Below, one piece after another: positions 44,261 to 54,700 of a DNA stretch of 64,000 bases (positions within the stretch are counted from its first letter, which is position 1; the number at the start of each line of letters is the position of its first letter). Source of the stretch: Anaerolineae bacterium (GTDB taxonomy: Bacteria > Chloroflexota > Anaerolineae > Promineifilales > Promineifilaceae). The notes below the pieces were generated by a model. The model was not told the DNA's origin. It made no database searches and saw only the letters and a program-made list of their open reading frames with translations. Position numbers and translations under genes: made by a program. The DNA lies in contig JAUIAP010000035.1 of NCBI GenBank assembly GCA_030425205.1, positions 1 through 64,000 on the forward strand, read 5' to 3'.

Positions 44261-46885
44261 ATGTCTCGTGTCATACCCAGCGCGTTTACGAAGGAGGTGT
44301 TTCGGCCGATCATCGTTGGAACCCTCGACGCACTACGCCAAAGGCAATTGCTTGAAACAGATCATGCCGCTCTAAAGCGTCTACTGCTAATTCATGAACA
44401 ATGTGCAATCGCCATGCGTCAGCAACAGACGGTCTCGCTGCATCATGCGGCAGAGACCGTCGTCCAAAATGGCATTCAGGCTTTGGCAAGTCGTAATACG
44501 TTAGGTGCAGATTTGCTCGATCTCTACTATCTACAGGGTTATACGATTCAGGCGATCCGTAACAATCGTCGTTATAAGGAAAGCGTCGCAACGTTACGCC
44601 GTCGCCGCATTGAAGCGGTTGTTCAATTGGCAGACTTGCTCTATTTAGAGGAAGTTGCAGTACGGCAAAGCGCGTTAGAAGCTGTGGCTGACCAGCTACC
44701 GCTTTTGAACTATGATCGTATTTTTGGTCGCAACGCTGACATTGCCACAATCAGTGAAAAATTGTGTGACAGCGACTCTTTCTGGCTGCAAAATTTGACA
44801 GGAATGGGGGGTTTAGGTAAGTCGGCTGTCGTTCACGCAACGATGCGTCAACTTGTTGCATCACAACGTGTCTTGCATTTTGTCTGGATAGATATTGAAT
44901 TAGACGTGCGTTCGGCCGAGCTTCTCTGGCATTCCATCATAACCCAACTCGCCCGTGCGCTCCCGACTGTAGCAAGTAACGGCGTTCCATATCAGCAGCT
45001 AGAGCGACAGGTGCGACAGACCCTTAAGGCAATTCCCTATCTGATTGTGATTGACAATGTGGAAGCGTTTGATGATACAGGTGAGTTGTCGCAACGGCTC
45101 TATGCGCTCACCAATCCGACGCGCTTTTTGCTTATCAGTCGGCAAGAAATCGCGGCAACTCAACCTATCTGGCGCTATCGTCTACAGCCAATTTCACCTC
45201 TAGCGGCGGAAAGCTTTGTGCGCCATCGTGCCGAACAATTGGGGATTGTGTCATTAATTGCGGCCGAAGACACCATTCTAAAGCGCATTTATGCCCTCGT
45301 CAGTGGACACCCGCAGGCATTAAAACTGTTTATCCAGTTGTGTGGATATTTTGATGTTGCAGCGGTGTTGGAAGAGTTTGAAACGGCACAAACGGCCGAT
45401 CTTGAAGCACTCTACAACGATATTTTTCAACGCATTCTTGACAAACAAGAGCATCAAACGAGACAACTGCTCGCTATGATGCGACTGGCTCCCGCCGTTG
45501 GTTTGCCGCTCGACCTAATAAAAGTTTATAGCGGTATGGAGAAGCGTGATTATTGGGCAGGCCTAAAAACATTATCCCGCATATCGTTTGTTGAAAAACA
45601 AAAACTCAATGGTAAGACGCTGCATTATGTTCACAGTTTGACGAACTGTTTTCTTGCCAATCATCAACAATCATCGGAGGAGAAAACAGCATGGGTTGAC
45701 TCAATCATGCGTGGCTGTCTCTATTGGCAAGCGCAGATTGTCGACATGCAACCAGAAACGTTTGCGGCTAACCATCTCTTTCTTGCGCGACTGATTCGCA
45801 TTGGCTTGTCTCACACAGAGACATGGGAAATTAGTAGCGAAATTGCACTTGCGCTGTTTTTCCTAGCTGAAAATGGCAGTTATTGGCGCGAATGGCTGGC
45901 GATCTATCAACTTGCGTTGCAAGAATCGACACCTCGCAACGCGCCACTATTACTCAAACTGCACTCACGGGCAGCCAATTTACTACACATGGCAAACCGC
46001 TACGATGAGGCGTTGCAACATGAGCATCATGCACTCACGGTTGCAGAGCAGTTGAACGACATCAAAGCACTTGGGCGGCATCATGTTCATCTCTGCATCA
46101 CCCACCGCTATCTTCACAACTTTGAAAGAGCGCAAATGCACGGCGAGACAGCTCTAGACATTTTTGAGGAGTTGAAACTGCCCAACACATTTAGCGTTGT
46201 CGCGCTCAACTCATTAGGTCAAGCTGCTTACTACCGCGGTGACTTTGTGAAGGCTGATGGCTACTATCGACGTGCTGCAGAGCTGCACGAAAACGTGCCT
46301 GACTCAATGTTATCTCGACTATATAGCAATTGGGCTGATACATTGAGGGCGTTACATCAATCGGCCGAAGCGTTGAAAAAGGGGCAACAGTCGGTACGTT
46401 ATGCCAATGCCTCAAAGGGTAAAACAGACTTTCTGTTAAGCCAATTTCTGTTATGCGAATGTTATTTGGATCAGGCGGACTTACATGCGGCCTATCAGAT
46501 CATCAACAGCGCAGAGTTTGACTACACGAGCTTATCAATCGCTCCCGAAATCGCGGCGCATATCGCCAAGACAACGGGGCGTTACTATTTGCTGCAAGGT
46601 CAGCCAGTGCAGGCGATTCAGCATTTAGAAGCGGCACTTGTGCGTTTTGACAACATTGCCCATCTGGTCAGTGTTGCCGAAACGAAGGTGTTACTGGCAC
46701 ACGCCTATCAACTTTTGAGCGAGGAGGCGATGGCAAACCAACTGCGCCAGTCGGTTCAGCACGCACTTGTTACTCAGAAATCTGAAAGTTGGATGCGTCT
46801 ATTTGTCAAACGAGGGGTGCTTGAAGAAGACAAACTGCGATTGCAACCTCGCCAGAGTGAGATTGCAACCGCAGTCAGGGCTTAG
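44261..46885 (+). CDS. STAND NTPase regulator: HTH, NB-ARC-like, TPR
   Basis: An 874-residue signal-transduction NTPase. Residues about 80-130 hold a sigma-region-4-like helix-turn-helix (DLLDLYYLQGYTIQAIRNNR, then ESVATLRRRRIEAVVQLADL). The NTPase has Walker A GMGGLGKS (181-188), Walker B LIVIDN (261-266) and an RFLLISRQE segment after it. The C-terminal half is TPR-type (RYDEALQHEHHALTVAEQL, YRGDFVKADGYYRRAAELHE). Such proteins assemble upon ligand binding, and this one may then act on DNA or partners. It is the divergent neighbour of the protease-chaperone operon and could be its sensor. It overlaps the convergent small gene by 4 bp. Confidence 0.85.
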   Translation: MSRVIPSAFTKEVFRPIIVGTLDALRQRQLLETDHAALKRLLLIHEQCAIAMRQQQTVSLHHAAETVVQNGIQALASRNTLGADLLDLYYLQGYTIQAIRNNRRYKESVATLRRRRIEAVVQLADLLYLEEVAVRQSALEAVADQLPLLNYDRIFGRNADIATISEKLCDSDSFWLQNLTGMGGLGKSAVVHATMRQLVASQRVLHFVWIDIELDVRSAELLWHSIITQLARALPTVASNGVPYQQLERQVRQTLKAIPYLIVIDNVEAFDDTGELSQRLYALTNPTRFLLISRQEIAATQPIWRYRLQPISPLAAESFVRHRAEQLGIVSLIAAEDTILKRIYALVSGHPQALKLFIQLCGYFDVAAVLEEFETAQTADLEALYNDIFQRILDKQEHQTRQLLAMMRLAPAVGLPLDLIKVYSGMEKRDYWAGLKTLSRISFVEKQKLNGKTLHYVHSLTNCFLANHQQSSEEKTAWVDSIMRGCLYWQAQIVDMQPETFAANHLFLARLIRIGLSHTETWEISSEIALALFFLAENGSYWREWLAIYQLALQESTPRNAPLLLKLHSRAANLLHMANRYDEALQHEHHALTVAEQLNDIKALGRHHVHLCITHRYLHNFERAQMHGETALDIFEELKLPNTFSVVALNSLGQAAYYRGDFVKADGYYRRAAELHENVPDSMLSRLYSNWADTLRALHQSAEALKKGQQSVRYANASKGKTDFLLSQFLLCECYLDQADLHAAYQIINSAEFDYTSLSIAPEIAAHIAKTTGRYYLLQGQPVQAIQHLEAALVRFDNIAHLVSVAETKVLLAHAYQLLSEEAMANQLRQSVQHALVTQKSESWMRLFVKRGVLEEDKLRLQPRQSEIATAVRA

Positions 46886-47019
46886 TCTGGACACCAGATG
46901 TTCCCACAGCTTTGAGGCGCAGGCGGGATGTCTGGAAGTGGGCTGTTGCCAAACTGTCCAACGATTAAGGTTGTAAAAAGAGCAGTGAGCGCAAAGGCTC
47001 GCTTGATATTGAGCATCAT
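46882..47019 (-). CDS. Small secreted-peptide candidate, 45 residues
   Basis: An ORF starting ATGATG at 47019 with GGAGATG 8 bp upstream. The product begins MMLNIKRAFALTALFTTLIVG (a positive start and hydrophobic core like a signal peptide) and ends with a short tail containing Pro residues and SCGNIWCPD. The 2-Cys tail after a signal sequence resembles exported signalling peptides. Its stop overlaps the 44261 gene by 4 bp. It is divergent from the SARP-like gene at 47200, with paired GTGAAC repeats in the shared gap. A longer form may start at 47028. The length is small, so coding is not certain. Confidence 0.5.
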   Translation of the reverse strand: MMLNIKRAFALTALFTTLIVGQFGNSPLPDIPPAPQSCGNIWCPD

Positions 47020-47166
47020 GAGTTTCATCTCCGTTGTGTGAAACTCGTTAAGGCGGGATCCCCAGATGGTTGTTGCCATCTGCTTGCAAGATACTCAACG
47101 AGAAGGGTCTGTGTTAACTGCTTATGTTTGGCCGTGCGTAAGCATGACCATCTTAGCTCGTAGACC

Positions 47167-47185
47167 GTGAACAGATTGTGAACAG
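47167..47185. promoter_or_regulatory. Paired GTGAACAG repeats upstream of the SARP-like gene
   Basis: GTGAACAG occurs at 47167-47174 and 47178-47185, an exact 11-bp period, ending 14 bp before the start codon of the SARP-like gene. The hexamer GTGAAC is the complement of GTTCAC, present at 44125 and 44156 before the other STAND regulator. This is the layout expected of a BTAD-family operator. It could serve autoregulation or the divergent peptide gene. The start codon has no clear Shine-Dalgarno sequence. Confidence 0.5.
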
Positions 47186-47199
47186 GTTCCAGAAACAAA

Positions 47200-50100
47200 A
47201 TGTCGCAGCTATCGCTATCTTTTTTTGGCTCACTACAGGTTTTCCTTGATGGACAGCCAATCAAAAATTTTCGCTCGGCCAATGTTCAAGCGTTGCTTGT
47301 CTACTTGGTTCTCAATGCGGGCAAAGGGATACCGCGTGAAGAATTGGCGCAACTGTTGTGGCCTGACGACAAGAATGCGCGAACCAATCTGCGTCAAATC
47401 ATCTATTTGCTTCGCAAGCTGCTTGGCGACACCAAAAAGCGGTCTGAACCGTTTATTGTGCTGTCGCGGCAAACAGCGACATTTAACACGGCCGCGTCTT
47501 ACACATTAGACTTAGAACGGCTGCGTCATGCCGCGACAATGGAAGCGTGGTCAACGGCTGTCGCGCAGTGTAATGGTGCATTTTTGGACGGATTCGTCTG
47601 TGAGAGCAAGCCATTTGCAGCGTGGCTCAAGCGTGAGTCGGATCAGATTTACGCAGAGGTGAAGCACGTTCACAGCATGTTTGTGGCATTGCAGATCGAG
47701 CAAGGTGCATACACGGAAGCAGAAGTCGCCGTTCGGAGAATTCTCAGTTGGCGAGCGTGGGATGAGTGGGCGCATCAACAGATTATGCGGATTCTCGCAT
47801 TACGTGGAGATCGGGCAGCGGCACTTGCACAGTATGACATCTGCTATGAGGCGTTGCGCGAGGCGGTTGGCGAGGAGCCATCTGATGAGACGAATCAGCT
47901 TTATGAGCAGATTGCGCTGTATGTCCCAGAAAGTGGCCTGTCTCTTCACAAAGTCTCACAACCCCAGACTGCATTTTTCGGCCGATCGGCCGAATGTACC
48001 CATCTCGTTCAGCTTCTCAACGACCCCGCAGAGCGGCTCATTACAATTACGGGGTTAGGGGGAATCGGCAAAAGCCGTTTGGCGACCCAAGTCGCACTGA
48101 TCTATCAACAGCAAACCGGCTGTCCTGTACGATTTATCTCGCTTGAGAACGTCGCTTCACACGCCCAGTTTGCCGTGCGCCTAGCGCAGTCGTTGCGTAT
48201 TCCGACGCTCGATCCAGCCAACGCAATGACGCAAATCGTCGCTTCATTACGTCAGGCGCGTTTTTTGTTGATTTTTGATGGAGCGGAGCGCTTGCTCAGA
48301 CAGGACCGGCAATCTTTTGTAGAGACCTTACTTGCCATTCAACAAACAGAGCTAAACGTCATTATCACAACGCGGCAACCGCTCAGGGTGGCGCACGAAT
48401 TTGTCTTGCCGTTGCGTGGATTGACACCGCCTCCCCTGACGTATTGCGATGGATGGCAGCAGTATGCGGCGCTTGCGCTCTTCGTCGAGCGAGCCAAACG
48501 TGCGCATGTCAATTTTGCGCTGACAGAGCGCAACTACGCGGCAGTGGCAGCACTTTGCCGTTGGGCGGATGGGTCGCCGCACGTCATTGAATATCTCGCG
48601 GCACAGACGGCGCATCTAAACGTCGCAACATTGGTCGCTGGGTTGGTCAATGGTTCTGAGCCACCAGACGCGGTCTTTTCACAGATCACACAACTAGACA
48701 CAGTCTTGTCATCAGCAATCAATGCGCTCTCGCAACCAGCACAAGCGGCTCTTGCGATGATTGGTGTCTTTCAAGGAGGGTTTACAAGAGCGGCCGCACG
48801 TCAAATAATGCAACACCATTGTGGCTATCTAGGCGAGTTGATCGATCATGCGCTGCTGCACGTCGCACAAAACGATGAAAGAGCGATCCGCATCCGTTAT
48901 CGAATCGCCCCCTATGTTGCATATTATATCTCGACGCATTTGGCTCCATCGGCCGATGTCCGCACACGCCACGCGAATTACTATCTGAGGTGGGCTGTCA
49001 AACATCAAGAAGAGCTTCAGAGCGAGTGGGAGAATTTGAGGCACGCATGGGCGTGGGCGCAAACAGAAGCGCAACTCCGCCCACCAGACGAATGGCAGGC
49101 CAGTTGGCTGAACCGTAGCCCTCCCCAGATTGAGCGCGAAACGCGCTGGAAAGTCAATCGACCGATCTTCATCGGCCGACACGCAGAGCTACAAACGCTA
49201 CGCGCCAAGCTACACATTCTGCGACAAAAACAGTTCGCTGGTGTCGTTAATATCATTGGCGCGGCGGGCGTTGGCAAGACCCAACTGATCGCACAGGCCG
49301 CCCAGTTCAGTCAGTCGTATAATTGGTTTGGCTGTGCTTGTGAAGAAAACAACGTACAGGCACTGCATCCCTTTCGCTACTGGCTCCGCACCTACTTTGG
49401 TCAGGACACACGACGCTCCTATCGCGAAAATAGGCAGCGTTTTGAGACACGCTTCAACGATATTTTAGACGCAACGGACCAACAAGCTGACCTAGAGGAG
49501 TCGCGCTCACTGCTCGCCGCGCTGGTCGGGATTGAATTGACCGATTCACTCTATCTGCGTCTGCAACCCCAGCAGCGCATGGCGTATTTTCATCGTGCGG
49601 TGCGGGCGTTGATCAAGGCGGAGTGCAAGCTACAGCCGCTGGTCATCCATTTGGAGGATGCCCATTGGATCGATGATGAGTCGCGCAAATTGGCCGTGCA
49701 GTTGCTCAAAGAAGGCAACAAATATCCGCTGCTGCTGCTCGTCACAGCGCGACCGGCTACAGATTTTCAACCAATTACTCACCATACCGCACCACAACAG
49801 CGTATCGAGTTATCCCCATTTGAACGGTCAGATGTCCGTCAATTAGTCATGCATTACTGCGGGAAGCGGGTATCGGCCGAATTGACAGAGTTGATTTTCA
49901 CGCATGGACAAGGGAATCCGTTTATCATCACCCAACTGCTGCACTATCTACTCGAAAATGGGCTGATTTACGACGGCAACATACGACGCACAGCACTGGA
50001 CAAGAAGATAGATACCAACTTACCGCTTGACATACACAACCTACTTGCTGCGCGTCTCGATAATCTCGACGATCAATTGCGTGCAGTTATCTCGCAAGCT

Positions 50101-51798
50101 GCCGTGTTAGGGCATGAGTTTTCGATTGCAACTTTACATAAGATGTGTGGGCAATCTGATTTTGTCGCGCAGTTACAGCGCGGCAGTGCTGCGGCTATCT
50201 GGCATCCCGTCACCAATGACCGCTTTGCCTTTGCCCATATCCTCCTGCACAAATCCGTCTATGAACTGCTCTTTCTCTCAACGCGACAACATTACCACGC
50301 AGAAGCAGCGCGTGCCGTTGCCACAACAGCGGGTGGACGGTCACGCTATGGCACGCTGGCTTACCACCACGATCAGGCAAACAATCTCGCGCAGGCAACC
50401 CGTAATTATGCGCTAGCTGGATCACAAGCGTTGAGCAATCACTCCGTTCATGAGGCGATCCACTTCTACTCACGAGGGCTAGAGTTGACCGACACACCAG
50501 CGCAACAACTCGCGTTTCTATTGGGACGTGAGACGGCGTATAACTGGCTCGGTAAACGTGAGCAGCAACGCGCAGATTTGCTGCGCCTACGCCAGTTGCC
50601 GACCCAAGACAATGCGATGTTGGCGACAATTGCGCTGCGCTGGGCGACATTTGGCTTAGCGACAGCCGACTATGAATTGGCGATCCGTGAGGCGCAAAGA
50701 GCCAAGCTGTTATCAGCAGCGACCGCTAACCGCGCTGGAGAGGCAGCTGCTTATCAACGGTGGGGGCGGGCGTTGTGGCAACAGGGACGGGCGGAATCGG
50801 CCGAACCGCTGCTCCAACAAGCTCTGCATCTTGCAAAAAAGGTCAACGACTCATCCTTGCAGGCGACCTGTCTTTACGATCTAGGCATGATCGCTCGCTA
50901 CACGGGTCAATTCACACAAGCCCAAAGCTATATCGAACAGGCAGTTGACCGTTTTGCGGCCGATGGGGACAAAACATATCTTATCCGCTGCACCGATCAG
51001 CTTGGAACAATTGCCCAAGCACAAGGGGAGTTTGAAACCGCAATAGGCTACTATGAACAAGCGGCCGAATTGTGTCAAACATTCGAGTGGCCTTTTGGTG
51101 AGACCTACGTCCTCGCGCATTTGGGAAACTGTTATTTCGATCTGGGCATGTATGATCGCTGCCGTGCGTTGCATCATGATGCACTGGCAATCGCGCTATC
51201 TATCAATGATTTGGGCGCAGCCGTCAACAACCACGACACAATTGCCCTCACCTACCACCTTGAAGGCAAACACAAACAGGCGCAGGAACATTACCAACAC
51301 GCACTCAATCTACACAAAAATGTCGACAACCCACGCGCACGTGCCTTTATCCAGACGCACTACGGCTGGTTATTAACCGACATGGAGGAGATCGAAACGG
51401 CTGGCATTTATCTTTATGAGGCGTTGGCATCGCGCAATACCCATAGCACGAAAGAAGTGGCAATCGACAGCGAAACCGCTCTCGCATGGCTGAACATGGC
51501 TGAGGGAGATACGGAGTTTTCTCTGGCACGCACACGCAAAATTGTCGCGTGGTTAGCGCAGAATGGGGTTGACGGCGTTGAACTACCATTCAACGTTTAT
51601 TGGCAATGTTACCTCATTCTAAAGATGAACCATCAACACGATGAGGCGACAACGCTGCTTGAGAACGCGCACGCGCTGTTAGAAAAGATGGCGGGACGTA
51701 TCGCAAACAAAACACTGCGCCACTCCTTCTTGACCCACGTTCCCTACAATCGCCGTATCTGCGAAGCCTATCGAGAATCGCATATAACCCATGTATGA
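47200..51798 (+). CDS. Large SARP-like regulator with two NTPase domains and TPRs
   Basis: A 1532-residue protein. A winged helix (about 1-95) and BTAD (about 100-245) start it (FFGSLQVFLDGQP, NARTNLRQIIYLLRKLLGD, LRGDRAAALAQYDICYEALR). A first NB-ARC-like P-loop follows at 285-292 (GLGGIGKS). A second AAA_16-like NTPase has its P-loop at about 687-694 (GAAGVGKT) after FIGRHAELQTLRAK, with LVIHLEDAHWID as Walker B. TPR repeats fill about 1050-1500. Most SARPs with an NTPase carry one such domain, so the double set suggests fusion of an AfsR-like and a MalT/LAL-like protein. Two TCGGCCGA copies abut at 47978-47993, at the start of the first NTPase. It is a likely master regulator of neighbouring operons. 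Confidence 0.9.
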   Translation: MSQLSLSFFGSLQVFLDGQPIKNFRSANVQALLVYLVLNAGKGIPREELAQLLWPDDKNARTNLRQIIYLLRKLLGDTKKRSEPFIVLSRQTATFNTAASYTLDLERLRHAATMEAWSTAVAQCNGAFLDGFVCESKPFAAWLKRESDQIYAEVKHVHSMFVALQIEQGAYTEAEVAVRRILSWRAWDEWAHQQIMRILALRGDRAAALAQYDICYEALREAVGEEPSDETNQLYEQIALYVPESGLSLHKVSQPQTAFFGRSAECTHLVQLLNDPAERLITITGLGGIGKSRLATQVALIYQQQTGCPVRFISLENVASHAQFAVRLAQSLRIPTLDPANAMTQIVASLRQARFLLIFDGAERLLRQDRQSFVETLLAIQQTELNVIITTRQPLRVAHEFVLPLRGLTPPPLTYCDGWQQYAALALFVERAKRAHVNFALTERNYAAVAALCRWADGSPHVIEYLAAQTAHLNVATLVAGLVNGSEPPDAVFSQITQLDTVLSSAINALSQPAQAALAMIGVFQGGFTRAAARQIMQHHCGYLGELIDHALLHVAQNDERAIRIRYRIAPYVAYYISTHLAPSADVRTRHANYYLRWAVKHQEELQSEWENLRHAWAWAQTEAQLRPPDEWQASWLNRSPPQIERETRWKVNRPIFIGRHAELQTLRAKLHILRQKQFAGVVNIIGAAGVGKTQLIAQAAQFSQSYNWFGCACEENNVQALHPFRYWLRTYFGQDTRRSYRENRQRFETRFNDILDATDQQADLEESRSLLAALVGIELTDSLYLRLQPQQRMAYFHRAVRALIKAECKLQPLVIHLEDAHWIDDESRKLAVQLLKEGNKYPLLLLVTARPATDFQPITHHTAPQQRIELSPFERSDVRQLVMHYCGKRVSAELTELIFTHGQGNPFIITQLLHYLLENGLIYDGNIRRTALDKKIDTNLPLDIHNLLAARLDNLDDQLRAVISQAAVLGHEFSIATLHKMCGQSDFVAQLQRGSAAAIWHPVTNDRFAFAHILLHKSVYELLFLSTRQHYHAEAARAVATTAGGRSRYGTLAYHHDQANNLAQATRNYALAGSQALSNHSVHEAIHFYSRGLELTDTPAQQLAFLLGRETAYNWLGKREQQRADLLRLRQLPTQDNAMLATIALRWATFGLATADYELAIREAQRAKLLSAATANRAGEAAAYQRWGRALWQQGRAESAEPLLQQALHLAKKVNDSSLQATCLYDLGMIARYTGQFTQAQSYIEQAVDRFAADGDKTYLIRCTDQLGTIAQAQGEFETAIGYYEQAAELCQTFEWPFGETYVLAHLGNCYFDLGMYDRCRALHHDALAIALSINDLGAAVNNHDTIALTYHLEGKHKQAQEHYQHALNLHKNVDNPRARAFIQTHYGWLLTDMEEIETAGIYLYEALASRNTHSTKEVAIDSETALAWLNMAEGDTEFSLARTRKIVAWLAQNGVDGVELPFNVYWQCYLILKMNHQHDEATTLLENAHALLEKMAGRIANKTLRHSFLTHVPYNRRICEAYRESHITHV
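47978..47993. repeat. Two abutting TCGGCCGA copies
   Basis: TCGGCCGA stands twice in direct contact. They encode Gly-Arg-Ser-Ala-Glu at the entry to the first NTPase domain of the SARP-like protein. It is the only tandem pair I found among about 80 copies. Confidence 0.9.
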
Positions 51799-54700
51799 CC
51801 ATTCGGGCAGCGACGTGGGGGGGCAAAATACAGCACATCGTCCTCCCACAATTGCACCAGTGCCTCGTCAAGCTCAACGAGATAATAGTAACCCGGTATC
51901 AAATGAGTTGCTGGTCTGGCATCTCCCAAGCTTACTTCAACGTTATCTCCCTTCAACGTCACATTGACATCGACGACCTTCAGCGCAACACCATATGGCA
52001 TCAGATTGGTTGTTGCCAACGTCTGCGAAACGGGCAACGAGTAGAAGAAGAGATTTTGACCAGCTTGTAGCTGTTTGCCTTGCACTGTCACCATAAGCGC
52101 GTATGTGCCGTCAATCGCGTTGCCCTCCGCATCGAGCACAACCTGTGCTGTTGCAAAATTCTCGACAAACTTTTGCGTTTCTAAACGCTGCCAACGTGAA
52201 TCACACGTCTCGTCATTGACATCGCACGATGCTAAAAAGTAGAGTGCAAGGGCATATTCATACCCTTCTGGCACATCGCGCTGCAAATAGCTAAGCGAGA
52301 CGATTTGCGTCTCGCTAATCGCCTCGTTTGCAACAAATTTGACGCGATATGCTTGACCAACAGGATACAGCCAAGGATGTTGTGCAATCGCCGGGACAGT
52401 CGGCAACGCCTGAATAGTGTCCACCTCTGTATCCTCAAAAAAGCCGTTCGTATTGTAGATGGCAATTTGGGCATCGCCCGACAGAGCGGGCGCACTAAGC
52501 GTTCGTGCAGCCGTTCCTGTCCCAAAGCGTGTTGGTCCGCCAATTCCTGCGTTATTCGGTCCGCCGATGCCTGCATTATTCGGCCCACCAATTCCCGCAT
52601 TATTCGGTCCGCCGATGCCTGCATTATTCGGTCCACCAATTCCCGCATTATTCGGCCCACCGATTGGCGCGTACTGTAATGGTTTCTGTACTAAACTTCC
52701 CAATCCATCATCTGGCACGTCATCATTCTCCCAAGCAGGATTCAGCCTAATCAACGTGATCGCCTCCAATGGACAGCTTTTCTCGTCTTCGCACCCTGCT
52801 ACATTCCCTCCTGTGATCCAGACACGCACTGCAATATCATAAGTTGGAAGCGTCGTCGTCAATATTCGTGAGAAGGAAGTTTGCCTAGTTGGAGCACGCC
52901 CTAGCTCTGTAACTGGTGCATTGCCCATGACCGATGGATAGTGCATGGGAAATAGTTGCACCATCAATGTTTGCGAGGGGGCAAGAGTGGGAGAAAGCTC
53001 AACCGTCACCTCAACGGTGTGGGAGGTGATCGCTTGAGCAGAAATATCACGCAACCATGTCACTTGTTGATCACTTAACTTGTGCATCTTAACTTGGGCA
53101 TCGGTCGCGTCTAAAGAGTGAACACACCCAGTGTAAGCATTAAACCCATCATTTTCAAAAACACATAGGCGATCCCCTGCATTGGCTCCACGCACCTTCA
53201 GACGATCTCCCCCGCCCGTCGGGTTGCCTAGCGGGATTAACACATCATCTGTAATGACAGCTGTGTTGGCTGTTTTGAATAGATATGCCTGTGCGTTAGG
53301 CAAGCGCAACCGCTGGCTCGTCTCTACATTGCGAATATCGTAGTTGCGACTTCGCAATGCCACACGCTCGAACTCATCTTCAAATACCCACGCGACAACC
53401 GTTGTGACGTTTAACGGTAAGTCTGTCGGGCCACCGCTAATCGGATCGGCTGGCACTTGTACAGCGTTATAGAATTCTTTAATTGTTTCCCAGTCACTGC
53501 GCTCCGTCGTTTTGTGTGCGAGTGTTTTCAAACAACCCTCTTTCGTTCTCCAAAGGTCTCGGTTGAGAAACTGTGTAAAGCTAGGGTCTTGTGTTGCGGT
53601 CATGAAACTGTCTGGACAGGTGATAATCCTAAAGACACCGTTTTCAATACCAAGATAGTTGTCAGGCAAGTAGAAGAGGTAGTGACCTAACTCATGGGTC
53701 AACGTGCGCACCCACTCTTCACCTAAATCGGCCGTGCGTTCCCCGTAAGGATCCCACACTGTTCCCATGTGAACTTGACCCGGAAAATAGGCATCTGTGA
53801 TGACTGTGCCATTCGCCAGCGTGTCGCCAGTGACAGACGGCGTTACGCCACCAATTGCGGCCGATGGGCGCAGACTGTTATCGGCGTGAATGACAATATC
53901 GGCAACGCCCCAATACGCTTTGTTGTGGAATAGGTTGATGCGCCCCAATGCGGCCTGACCGTGCGTTACCTCATACAGGAGTGCGGAGGCTCTCCGAAAA
54001 CTGTCCTCCAATTCCAGCAAAAAGAGGGTGTCGGCGCGTGCATCCCACTCAAGCGACACGTCGAGGTCGAAGAGAATCAGCGGGTTGTTCTTGGTCACGG
54101 TAATCACTTGCGTCCCGCCTGCGTCGCCCACAGTTTGAAACTGAACACCATTGACATAATCAGCGAGAGGGCCGCCGTTCTCGGCAATCGCACCGCTCGT
54201 GTGCAGAATGGTGTAAAGCGGTCGGAACCATACATAAGCATTACCATTGACCGTTGCCACAGATGCACCACTGGAGAGGTCGTTGATCGAAAGTTTGTCG
54301 TCTTCTGTGATCGGCCAATAGCCAACCAATGCTGACGAGAGTAGCTGCTCATCTACTAACTCTTTTTGGTACTGGCTTTTTATGTCTGTTTGCAGTCGTG
54401 CTTTTGACCAAAGGCGAATGTCGTCCACTGCTCCACGATAGTTGCGCCCAACTGTGATTTGCTCGATTGTAAATGTGTCCAGCGACAGCGACTCTAACGA
54501 CTTAGCGTCCGCCTTCTCCCCGTCCACAAATAGCACAAGCTCATCGTTCTCATTCAACGTTACTGCAAGATGGTGTGGAAATCCGTCGTTGAGGGAGGTC
54601 GGCAGAACAACGGAGGTTGTCTTTTCATTATTATCACCTAACGTCAACGTCAGTGTCGTTTGGCGTGTCGGTGTTGTGACAGATGAGTAGGCCAGTGCTA

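Noticed and set aside
52534-52668. CRISPR array
   Set aside because: The 24-bp units abut without spacers and encode an in-frame peptide repeat.
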